From Neolewinella agarilytica (GTDB taxonomy: Bacteria > Bacteroidota > Bacteroidia > Chitinophagales > Saprospiraceae), in the NCBI RefSeq assembly GCF_900110645.1, contig NZ_FOFB01000005.1:1-64000 (forward strand): a DNA stretch of 64,000 bases, in the 5' to 3' direction. The notes beneath the pieces are model-generated. The model saw only the letters and a program-made list of their open reading frames with translations, was not told the origin of the DNA and made no database searches. The position numbers were made by a program, and so were the translations under genes. The first letter of the stretch is position 1; every line of letters begins with the position of its first letter. Positions 16,881 to 24,543 of the stretch are shown piece after piece.

Positions 16881-19166
16881 TCACCGCACCACAAACCTCC
16901 GCTCCAACCGCGCCCCATCTTCATCAACGACCGTAATGGTATGCCGCCCTTCCGTTATCTCAACGGCCAACGAGTGAAAGCGGGTGGTGGAGCCCATAAA
17001 CTCCCCGTCAATGTGCCAATGCACGGTACTTTCCTCTTTCTGGTGAGACAGTTCAAAAAAGACCGGCTCGATTTCCCCGTGCCAGTTTTTGCCGGCGCTG
17101 ATGGCGCCGTTGCCGTGGGGATAGATAAACTGCATCGGAGAGCCCGCATCCGCTGCGTTGGCACAATCCGGGTGCCACGGAATTAGGGACCGATACTCGG
17201 GGTGTCTCCGCCGATAGAAATAGGCCTGGCGGGAGGGGAGTTGAAATTGGCGTCCGGTCACTAACTGGCCCGGCGCACAGTCTTGATTAACCCGGTAATC
17301 GCCCTCCGGAGTGGTAAAGATGCGTTGGTGAAAACGACACACGCTCGCGCGTTCTGCATTAGCAGCCTGCCATTCGGCGGTCGTCGGACAGTCGGGCCCA
17401 GCCAGGTATCCGCTGGTTTGGCAGACGGTGGCTTCGGTCATATCGTCATAGGGCGCTTCAAACCAGCGGGGCGCCTCTCCGCCATCCTGCTCCAGGGCGC
17501 GTAAAATGCGGAAGAGCAGGGGAGCGGCGGCCCGGACACCGACCAGGCCCGCCCGCCCTTCGCCGTCTGCGTTTCCCGTCCAGACACTTACCACATAAGC
17601 AGGGGTGCAGCCCACCGCCCAGGCATCACGGAAGCCAAAGCTGGTACCCGTTTTCCAGGCTACTTTTTGGTGAGAACTGAAGCGATGGCTCGCGCCCGTT
17701 TCGTCCGGTCGATTCAGGGCCGTCAGGGCCTCCAGGGTTTTGAACCCGGCCCCGGCGCCAACGGCGCCGGCGACCTGGTTGAGATCGGCTAGCGGATCAC
17801 GGCTTTCCGCATCCAGCAGCGTGGCCGGCTGAAAATCTGCCTCCGCATACCAACCTTGCCGCTCATAGAAGTACCGCTGCTGCCGCGCCATCCCCAGAAA
17901 CCAGGCGTTAATTTCCTCCATGGTGATCTCCCCGCCGCCGAGCACGAGCGAAAGGCCATAGTGGTCCGGGCCGCGCAGCAATTGCTTAAAGCCGTACTCT
18001 CGCAAAGCGGCGTGGAACCGTTCGGTGCCGTAATCCTGCAGCAAATAGACGAAGGGAATGTTGAGCGACCGGGCGAGTGCTTCATCGGCGGGCACCGCCC
18101 CGTCATAGTCGCGGTAAAAATTGGCGGGGCGGAAGTCGCCGAAGGAGGTCGGCACGTCCGGCAGCAACTGCTTCGAGGAAATGCGGCCTTCCTCCTGGGC
18201 CAGGGCGTAGAGCATGGGTTTCAGCAAGGAGCCGGGGCTTCTTGGGGAGGTGATAACGTCGACATCAGGCGCGAACGCAGGTGCAAGGTCCGGTACATTA
18301 CCAACGTAGGCCACCACTCTTCCGCTGGATACCTCCGTCACCATCGCCGCCGCATTGTGGATGCCATTGCCCGCCAGCGCCAGGTGATGCTCACGGACCA
18401 TCCCCGCCACCCGCCGCTGCAGCGCGGCGTTCAGACTACTCCGGTAGCGTCCCGCTCCCTTGTCCGAGCGAAGACGTTCCAACAAATGCCCCGCTTCACG
18501 CGGAAGGGGGTGTGGGCGCTCGGGCAGCGGCTCCAGCCTGGCCAGCCCGACTTCCTCGCTTGAGCAATGGCCCGCAGCCGCGAGCTGATCCAGCAGCCGG
18601 TCCCGTTTGTCCCGCAGCGCATCCCGCGCGCGACCGGGGTGGATGAGCGCCGGACTATTGGGCAGCACCGCCAGTGTTGCCGCCTCCGCCCAGCTCAGCT
18701 CCTCCGGAGAGCGGCCGTAGTAGCGGCGGGCGGCGGCTTCCGCGCCCACTACATTCCCCCCGAAGGGCGCATTCGCCAGCCAGAACGCCAGAATCTCGTC
18801 TTTGTCGTAGCGCCACTCCATCCGGGTGGCCCACAGGGCCTCCATCACCTTTTGCCCGAGGGTGCGCGATTTGTTCCCCCGTGCCATCCGCGCTACCTGC
18901 ATCGTGATCGTTGAGCCGCCCGAAACGACGGCCCCTGCCTGCCAGTTGTCTCGTATCGCCCGGCCGATACCGGAGAGGCTTACGCCCCAGTGCTGACGGA
19001 AGCGGCGGTCTTCGTATACCAATACTGCGGCCTTCAGCCGCGAGGACACACTGTCCGCCGCCGGCATCCGCCACTGCCCGTCCGCTGCAATCCGCGCACT
19101 CAGCAATTCTCCCTCCGCGCTCAGCAGTTGCGTCGACAGCGGCGCGTCAAAAAGCGGCCGCGGCAA
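16881..19166 (-). CDS. pbpC: Penicillin-binding protein 1C
   Basis: A bifunctional periplasmic peptidoglycan synthase. The glycosyltransferase 51 domain comes first (catalytic Glu in EDRRFRQHWGVS, then GGSTITMQVARM). The transpeptidase domain follows, with SPGSLLKPM (SxxK), SLN in ARSLNIPF and the KTGTS box in WKTGTSFGFRDAW. A C-terminal BiPBP_C domain ends the chain. The TTG at 19166 is the only usual start codon in frame, but upstream codons to 19244 encode an obvious membrane anchor (YIPLTLTLLVFLWWLFCL) with no ATG, GTG or TTG, so the true start is probably a rare codon further up. The alpha-2-macroglobulin partner often beside pbpC is absent here. Confidence 0.92.
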   Translation of the reverse strand: MPRPLFDAPLSTQLLSAEGELLSARIAADGQWRMPAADSVSSRLKAAVLVYEDRRFRQHWGVSLSGIGRAIRDNWQAGAVVSGGSTITMQVARMARGNKSRTLGQKVMEALWATRMEWRYDKDEILAFWLANAPFGGNVVGAEAAARRYYGRSPEELSWAEAATLAVLPNSPALIHPGRARDALRDKRDRLLDQLAAAGHCSSEEVGLARLEPLPERPHPLPREAGHLLERLRSDKGAGRYRSSLNAALQRRVAGMVREHHLALAGNGIHNAAAMVTEVSSGRVVAYVGNVPDLAPAFAPDVDVITSPRSPGSLLKPMLYALAQEEGRISSKQLLPDVPTSFGDFRPANFYRDYDGAVPADEALARSLNIPFVYLLQDYGTERFHAALREYGFKQLLRGPDHYGLSLVLGGGEITMEEINAWFLGMARQQRYFYERQGWYAEADFQPATLLDAESRDPLADLNQVAGAVGAGAGFKTLEALTALNRPDETGASHRFSSHQKVAWKTGTSFGFRDAWAVGCTPAYVVSVWTGNADGEGRAGLVGVRAAAPLLFRILRALEQDGGEAPRWFEAPYDDMTEATVCQTSGYLAGPDCPTTAEWQAANAERASVCRFHQRIFTTPEGDYRVNQDCAPGQLVTGRQFQLPSRQAYFYRRRHPEYRSLIPWHPDCANAADAGSPMQFIYPHGNGAISAGKNWHGEIEPVFFELSHQKEESTVHWHIDGEFMGSTTRFHSLAVEITEGRHTITVVDEDGARLERRFVVR
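18268..18288 (-). repeat. Dispersed 20-mer repeat inside pbpC
   Basis: Reads CCTTGCACCTGCGTTCGCGC plus C on the minus strand, identical over 21 bases to the intergenic copy at 24455-24475. In frame it encodes LAPAFAP. Confidence 0.8.
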
Positions 19167-19294
19167 GCAAAAAAGCCACCACAGGAATACCAGGAGGGTG
19201 AGGGTGAGGGGGATGTATTTTCGGGGTCGGATGGAGGGCGGTTTTTAGGCGACTAAGGTACGGCACCCGGCGTAAGCATCGCTCCGCGTGCGAC

Positions 19295-19362
19295 CGGGCC
19301 GAAGAGCGCTCCGCGCGCGCTATATTTTAGTTAGTAGCGCGGCTGGAAGCCGCTTCGGCCCG
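19295..19362. repeat. REP-like GC-rich hairpin
   Basis: Arms CGGGCCGAAG (19295-19304) and CTTCGGCCCG (19353-19362) surround a GC-rich loop between the divergent pbpC and S9 peptidase genes. The right part resembles a segment of the 16-kb tandem units. Confidence 0.55.
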
Positions 19363-19436
19363 TTCGCGGGCGGCGCCTGCGTGCGCCATTCCTCTCCAAC
19401 ATCGTAATTTACCCCCACCAATCCAACCCATCCAAG

Positions 19437-22127
19437 ATGAAACAACTCAGCTTTTACCTTCTCTGCTCCCTGGTCCTTCTCTGCACCTGCGTCCGCGCCC
19501 AACAGACCGACTGGACGGTGGATGACATCCTCTCTCAGGAATCCATGAGTTCCGTCACCTTCAGCCCGGACGGCACTATGCTGCTCTGGAGCAAGCGCCG
19601 CGGCGTGAAAAAGAAGGACAGTTACGTGAGCGATCTGTACCTGACGCGACTCGACAAGCAGAAAGACAGCACTTTTCTGACCACCCAGCTGACACGGACG
19701 GACGACAGTGATCATTCGGCCATCTTTAGTCGCGACGGAGAATCGATTTATTTCCTCAGCTCCCGCGAGAAGGGCAAAAAGCTTTGGCGTATGAGCCTCT
19801 ACGGCGGGGAAACCGAAGCCGTTCATGAGTTCCCCAACGGCATCAGCAGCCCGCAGTGGAAGGACGATCATACGCTCGTCTTCCGATCTTTTGACGGCAA
19901 GGACCTCCGCAAAATGGAGCTGGAGAAAAAGAAAGATAACGTGATTGTCGTGGAAGATACGACGAGCTGGACCATCAACCGGCTCTATACTTTCGATGTG
20001 AAGAAGAAGGAAATCAAGCGGCTGACGGACGATAAAAAGCCCGTTCGCGGCTTCACGCTTTCCCGCGACGGAAAGTGGCTGATCTATTCCCTGAGCGGCA
20101 GCCCGCACCAGGGAGCAGACGCCCAGCCGAAGTCGCCCTACTACCTGCTGAACGTGGAGACGGGCGCGAAAACCCGCATCCTGGAAGGGATGCAAACCCC
20201 GGGCCGATTTGCCTTTACGGATGATTCCAAGGCCTTTTATTTCGTCTCTCAACTCAGTAGCAATCCGGAGTGGGACGGCGCGGGCATCGGGGAGTTGTAT
20301 TATATGACGGTGGCCGATAAGAAGCCCGTCAAGGTGGACCTCGACTGGGACCTCGGCGTAGGTGGCGGTATTGAAGTGATGGGCAACGACGTCTGGGTCT
20401 CGCTGGCCAACCGCGCTACCCGCCGCGAAGCGTTGTACGTGAAGAACGGCAATGGCTGGACGCGTAAAGACATCGACCTCGGGGAGATGAAAGACCACGT
20501 GAGTCTGGTGGCGACTTCAAAAAAGGACGACCGGGTAATCCTGAATTACAGCACGGCGGGCAAGTTGCCGAAATACCTGTTGGCGGACCGCAAAGGATCG
20601 GCCATCAGCAACCCGAAGGAAGTCGTGAAGCTCAACAAAAAGCTTGCCAAAAAGAAGATCACCCGCAGCGAGGTGGTGGAATGGAAAGGCTGGAAGGGTG
20701 AGATGGTGACCGGCATTTTATATTACCCGGAGGACTATCAGGAAGGCCGCAGCTATCCGCTGATGCTGAGCATTCACGGCGGTCCTTCCAGCGCCGATCT
20801 TGACCGCTGGAGTGAACGCTGGAGTACTTATCCTCAGCTGCTGGCGCAGCGGGGCAGCTTCGTGCTGAAGCCGAACTACCACGGATCGAATAACCACGGC
20901 CTGGCCTTCGTGGAGAGCATCAAGGAGAACTACTACGACCCCGAGATGGAGGACATCATGAACGGCATCAACTGGCTGATTGAGGAAGGCAAAGTGCACA
21001 AAGACTCGGTGGGAACGATGGGCTGGAGCAACGGCGCTATCCTGACGACGATGCTGACGGTTCGCTACCCCGAGATGTTTAAAGTCGCCTGCCCGGGAGC
21101 CGGCGACGTGAACTGGACGAGTGATTACGGAACCTGCGGCTTCGGGGTGTCTTTTGACCAGAGTTACTTTGGCGGTGCGCCCTGGGACGACCTGGACGGC
21201 AAGACGTACAACGAAAAATACATCACCAAATCTCCTCTCTTCGAGCTGGAGAAGGTGACGACACCGACCATTATATTTCACGGCAGCGAAGACCGCGCCG
21301 TGCCGCGCGATCAGGGCTGGGAATACTACCGGGCACTGCAACAGGTGGGCAAGGCACCGGTGCGCTTCCTGTGGTTCCCCGGCCAGCCACATGGCCTGGG
21401 TAAGATTACCCATCAACAGCGGAAGATGAACGAGGAGCTGGCCTGGATTGATAAGTACCTGTTCGGAAAAGCAGATAAGAAAAATCCGACCTTCAAGAAA
21501 GACAGCCCGCTGGCGATGCTGTTGCAAAAAGACTCGCTGAGCAGGGTCAATGGGCTGTATGGCCAGAATTTGGCGCGGACGCTGGTGCCGGAGATGGTTA
21601 AAGTGAGCAAGGATTCGATCAGCATTGGTCGCTTCGAGGTGACGAACGCACAGTTTGCCGCCTTCAGCCCGGAGCATGCTTATGGGCGCACGGAGGGCAA
21701 TCACCCCGCCCGGGTTACCCGCCCGCAGGCGCAGCAATACCTGAAGTGGCTGAGTGCTAAACTGGGCACAACAGCTCGCCTGCCCAACGCTAAAGAAGCT
21801 GCTGCGCTGCACAAGCAGGCCACCAAAGTGGGCGCTAAAGAAAACACCCTGAACTACTGGGCGGGCTACGCCATTACCCCGGATGAGGTGGCGGACTTCC
21901 GCCGCAAGATGGAAGAGGTTGATGCCCTGAGCCTGTTCAAATCCGTCGGCAGCTTCGCCGGCGTAAAGGTCGGTAGCGCCCTGGTGTATGACCTCGGCGG
22001 CAACGTGGCAGAATACGCTGCCGGAGGCAAGAGCTATGGTTACGGGGCGTATGACTTTGTGGACCCGGCCGGAAAAGGCCTAAGCACGGGCGACAAAGGG
22101 ATGGGCTTTCGCGTGGTGGTGGATTAG
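19437..22127 (+). CDS. S9 prolyl-oligopeptidase-type peptidase with FGE-like C-terminus
   Basis: An 896-residue exported protein. The signal peptide (LLCSLVLLCTCVRAQQ) overlaps a dispersed 20-mer. Residues about 30-390 are TolB/PD40-like beta-propeller repeats. Residues about 400-685 are an S9 catalytic domain with Ser near 530 in GTMGWSNGA, Asp near 616 in FHGSEDRAVP and His near 650 in GQPHGLGK. The remaining 190 residues resemble the formylglycine-generating-enzyme/SUMF1 fold (EMVKVSKDSISIGRFEVTNA, GGNVAEYAAGG, GMGFRVVVD). That tail is not part of ordinary S9 peptidases; similar modules bind ligands or oxidise cysteine. The peptidase call is strong and the tail moderate. Confidence 0.88.
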   Translation: MKQLSFYLLCSLVLLCTCVRAQQTDWTVDDILSQESMSSVTFSPDGTMLLWSKRRGVKKKDSYVSDLYLTRLDKQKDSTFLTTQLTRTDDSDHSAIFSRDGESIYFLSSREKGKKLWRMSLYGGETEAVHEFPNGISSPQWKDDHTLVFRSFDGKDLRKMELEKKKDNVIVVEDTTSWTINRLYTFDVKKKEIKRLTDDKKPVRGFTLSRDGKWLIYSLSGSPHQGADAQPKSPYYLLNVETGAKTRILEGMQTPGRFAFTDDSKAFYFVSQLSSNPEWDGAGIGELYYMTVADKKPVKVDLDWDLGVGGGIEVMGNDVWVSLANRATRREALYVKNGNGWTRKDIDLGEMKDHVSLVATSKKDDRVILNYSTAGKLPKYLLADRKGSAISNPKEVVKLNKKLAKKKITRSEVVEWKGWKGEMVTGILYYPEDYQEGRSYPLMLSIHGGPSSADLDRWSERWSTYPQLLAQRGSFVLKPNYHGSNNHGLAFVESIKENYYDPEMEDIMNGINWLIEEGKVHKDSVGTMGWSNGAILTTMLTVRYPEMFKVACPGAGDVNWTSDYGTCGFGVSFDQSYFGGAPWDDLDGKTYNEKYITKSPLFELEKVTTPTIIFHGSEDRAVPRDQGWEYYRALQQVGKAPVRFLWFPGQPHGLGKITHQQRKMNEELAWIDKYLFGKADKKNPTFKKDSPLAMLLQKDSLSRVNGLYGQNLARTLVPEMVKVSKDSISIGRFEVTNAQFAAFSPEHAYGRTEGNHPARVTRPQAQQYLKWLSAKLGTTARLPNAKEAAALHKQATKVGAKENTLNYWAGYAITPDEVADFRRKMEEVDALSLFKSVGSFAGVKVGSALVYDLGGNVAEYAAGGKSYGYGAYDFVDPAGKGLSTGDKGMGFRVVVD
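19481..19499 (+). repeat. Dispersed 20-mer repeat inside the S9 signal peptide
   Basis: CTGCACCTGCGTCCGCGCC encodes the end of the signal peptide (CTCVRA), just at the presumed cleavage region. Confidence 0.75.
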
Positions 22128-22140
22128 CAAGAGGTAGCCA

Positions 22141-22313
22141 CTAATACAGTGTAACATAAGTATTCGCTGGTTTCTGCTTGGTCTTTTGCCCGCTGGCGTC
22201 ATGAAAAAACAGGTCCGTCCCGCAATACTGCGGGATGCACCGATTTTTTCAACTAGCCAGCGGCCAAAATCCCGGCGCAGAAGCCTAACTCAACTTATAT
22301 TACACTGTACTAG
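22141..22313. mobile_element. MITE-like element, 173 bp
   Basis: Ends at 22141-22161 and 22293-22313 are 21-bp inverted repeats matching at 19 positions, with core TACAGTGTAAYATAAGT. The inside is an imperfect palindrome containing CCCGCAATACTGCGGG. No open frame and no convincing target duplication is seen. It lies 13 bp after the S9 stop codon. Confidence 0.7.
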
Positions 22314-22576
22314 AAATTAGAGGCTTTAGGACTCTCCCCAGCACCAAAAACACCAATTTTAGCATCCTATACCTAAGTCAGCGTGGTTTCGCGGCGCAAT
22401 ATTCATGCAGGGCCTGTCTCACATGCTATCGCGGCTCCTGACTTAGTAAAAAAGCCTGCTTACGTGTGGGAACCTTTACCCAACCGACGCTAGCTAAGGC
22501 TTTGCCTACGTTTTTGCCTTGTCTCCAACCACTCCGGTTAAGGTATACGACTTAACATTAACATAAGCCTTTAGCT
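22314..22576. other. Intergenic stretch with one inverted repeat
   Basis: No gene is recognised. Arms CTAAGTCAG (22373-22381) and CTGACTTAG (22438-22446) could form a hairpin over a 56-base loop. Nothing else is evident before the next gene. Confidence 0.4.
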
Positions 22577-23455
22577 ATGCGCTTTTTACTCCTCCTGCTT
22601 TTTCCCCTTATGATGTTTTCGCAGCAGCGAATTGATACGGTTCAATTCGAGAAGGGCGAACTTTATGCACTACGGTATATTTCGGAAATGCCCGCCGATT
22701 CTGCGATGTCAAAATCGGAGATGTTTATGCGCGGTATCCGGGAGAACGACAGAGTGGTGGCTTCCGTCTGGGATCGATTAGACAGCATTGTGGTTTTCAA
22801 TCAGGCCGGGGAGCGGCAGAAGCAGGATAAGGACTTCTGGAACCGTAATACCAATACCAATAGTAAGCCAAGACCTTTAGAAAATGCTCCAGGACCAGAT
22901 TTTTACTTATATCAGAAAAACATTTATCTCACCGGTCGGGTGGGGGAGTTAACTGATCACGATATCGAGATTAGGAATGATGCAGATAGGCAACGTTTTC
23001 TTCGCAGGGTGGACGATAGTGAAGAGATTGAGTTTTCCTCGGAGGAGTTTCGGCTCCCGGCTAAGCAGAAAACCGCTTTTCAGGCGGAGACCCGTCTTCC
23101 TCCTGGCTCTAAGTCTACGATGCTGGAATGGGAGGATGAACAGGGCGGGAACAAGCTTGAGCTCACCTTCGTATTGTTGGGCTATGACCTGATGGAAGAC
23201 GATTTTCTGACTGATTGGGATAAGGCGATGGAGAACCCCTGGCTGGTGCCGGCAGGAAGGGAAGTCCTTTATCTTCGGCTGGAATCCACCGAAAAGCTGA
23301 TGACGATTTATCGGGAGGGCCGGCCCTTTAAGAAGGTAACCGTAGGCAGGCAGCTGGACGAAGTGAGCCTGCTGGCTCTGCCCAAAGGGGACTTTATGCT
23401 GGAAGTAATCGATCTGGGCACGGGGAAGAAGCGCTATCACTCGATTAGGAGATAG
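22577..23455 (+). CDS. Secreted protein of unknown function
   Basis: A 292-residue protein not recognised. The first 16 residues are a signal peptide (FLLLLLFPLMMFSQ). The mature part is charged and mostly soluble, with a short Asn/Thr-rich stretch (WNRNTNTNSK) near residue 90 and several beta-like segments (KLELTFVLLGYDL, EVLYLRLES, DFMLEVIDLGTGKKRYHS). No catalytic motif or T9SS sorting domain is seen. It precedes the methyltransferase gene by 43 bp on the same strand, but that gene has its own promoter-like box. Confidence 0.65.
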   Translation: MRFLLLLLFPLMMFSQQRIDTVQFEKGELYALRYISEMPADSAMSKSEMFMRGIRENDRVVASVWDRLDSIVVFNQAGERQKQDKDFWNRNTNTNSKPRPLENAPGPDFYLYQKNIYLTGRVGELTDHDIEIRNDADRQRFLRRVDDSEEIEFSSEEFRLPAKQKTAFQAETRLPPGSKSTMLEWEDEQGGNKLELTFVLLGYDLMEDDFLTDWDKAMENPWLVPAGREVLYLRLESTEKLMTIYREGRPFKKVTVGRQLDEVSLLALPKGDFMLEVIDLGTGKKRYHSIRR

Positions 23456-23486
23456 CGGATAACTTTTTGTTGCCGTTCCTGAATGA

Positions 23487-23494
23487 TACCTTCG
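23487..23494 (+). promoter_or_regulatory. Probable -7 box of the methyltransferase gene
   Basis: TACCTTCG differs at one position from TAnnTTTG and ends four bases before the ATG at 23499, the same spacing as the M28 and trpL boxes. Confidence 0.45.
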
Positions 23495-23498
23495 CGGC

Positions 23499-24389
23499 AT
23501 GGCCAGATTACATCACGATTATTGCCCGCTGTGCGCCTCTACCGTTATTTCCGCTCAAATGGAGGTGAAAGACCATAGCATCACCAAGGAGGTATTCGAG
23601 CTTTGGCGCTGTGCTTCCTGTGATTTTCTTTTTACTCAGGACCCTCCGGTTCCGGAGGAGGCCGGGGCCTACTATCAGGGAGAAGAGTACATCAGTCATA
23701 GTGATAACCAGGAGGGTGTGGTGAATAAGCTTTACCACAAGGCGCGTGACTTCATGCTGGGGCAGAAGTTCAAGCTGGTAGACCGTCTTGCCCGAGGAAA
23801 ACACTTACTCGACTACGGCACGGGGACCGGATATTTTACCGACTTCATGGTTCGGAAAGGGTATAGCGCCGAGGGTATTGAGATTGACGAAAATGCCCGC
23901 CGCTACGGGGCGGAGAAATTTGGCATTTCGGTACATGCCCCGGAGGCTCTTTTTACGGGCTTTGCTGATAATACCTTTGATGTCATTACACTTTGGCACG
24001 TGCTGGAGCACCTGTACAACCCTAAAAGTTACCTGGAGAAGTTTTACGATGTCCTTAGTCCGGAGGGAGTATTGGTCATTGCCGTTCCTAATCATGAAAG
24101 CAAGGATGCGACGAGTTTCGGCCCCGACTGGGCGGCCTACGATGTTCCCCGTCACCTGTGGCACTTTAGTCCGGCAACGATGAAGATGATGGTTGGCCTG
24201 GCAGGATTCCGGGTGTCGGAGACCCATCATATGCCATTAGACCCCTTTTACGTATCCATCATGAGCCAGAAGTATGCCTCCGGCGGCGGGTTGATCTCTG
24301 GCGGATTGAAGGGGCTTCGTTCTTTCGCTACGAGCTTTAGCGATGCGGAGCGGGGGAGTTCGGTGATCTATGTGTGTGTGAAGAAGTAG
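23499..24389 (+). CDS. Class I SAM-dependent methyltransferase with zinc ribbon
   Basis: A 296-residue cytosolic protein. The N-terminus has two Cys pairs (CPLCAS near residue 8 and CASCDF near 41), a zinc-ribbon arrangement. A Rossmann-type methyltransferase core follows: motif I HLLDYGTGTGYF, an acidic end of strand 2 in EGIEIDENA, and the post-motif DVITLWHVLEHL typical of the Methyltransf_23/UbiE-like group. PDRHLWHFSP-like text near residue 220 is also common there. Such proteins often modify sugars, lipids or small molecules; the substrate is unknown. Confidence 0.85.
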   Translation: MARLHHDYCPLCASTVISAQMEVKDHSITKEVFELWRCASCDFLFTQDPPVPEEAGAYYQGEEYISHSDNQEGVVNKLYHKARDFMLGQKFKLVDRLARGKHLLDYGTGTGYFTDFMVRKGYSAEGIEIDENARRYGAEKFGISVHAPEALFTGFADNTFDVITLWHVLEHLYNPKSYLEKFYDVLSPEGVLVIAVPNHESKDATSFGPDWAAYDVPRHLWHFSPATMKMMVGLAGFRVSETHHMPLDPFYVSIMSQKYASGGGLISGGLKGLRSFATSFSDAERGSSVIYVCVKK

Positions 24390-24404
24390 AGGGGGGATTT
24401 GTAC

Positions 24405-24443
24405 CGTCGGCTTCAGTCGAGCGGCACGCCGGCTGAAGCCGGC
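24405..24443. repeat. REP-like paired hairpins
   Basis: GTCGGCTTCAGTCGAGC faces GCCGGCTGAAGCCGGC, each close to self-complementary. The same family occurs at 62340-62383 beside trpA. A dispersed 20-mer follows 11 bp later. Confidence 0.65.
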
Positions 24444-24454
24444 ACTATAACAAA

Positions 24455-24475
24455 CCTTGCACCTGCGTTCGCGCC
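24455..24475 (+). repeat. Dispersed 20-mer repeat upstream of mutS2
   Basis: Identical over 21 bases to the copy inside pbpC at 18268-18288 (opposite strand). Confidence 0.8.
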
Positions 24476-24543
24476 GCGAAAATCATAATTTGGGAACTAA
24501 ACCCTGACTAAAACCGTTAGCAATTCCCGACCTTTACCGCTGT

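Noticed and set aside
16127-17186. Overlapping open frames on both strands through the tandem 160-bp repeats
   Set aside because: They repeat with the DNA period, have no signals or family similarity, and arise from GC-rich hairpins.
19320-20498. Long minus-strand open frame (392 codons) opposite the S9 peptidase
   Set aside because: Antisense shadow of a gene with clear signal peptide and catalytic motifs; GC-rich codons keep the other strand open.
20718-21812. Another long minus-strand frame within the S9 gene
   Set aside because: Same antisense effect; His/Arg-rich composition and no recognisable family.
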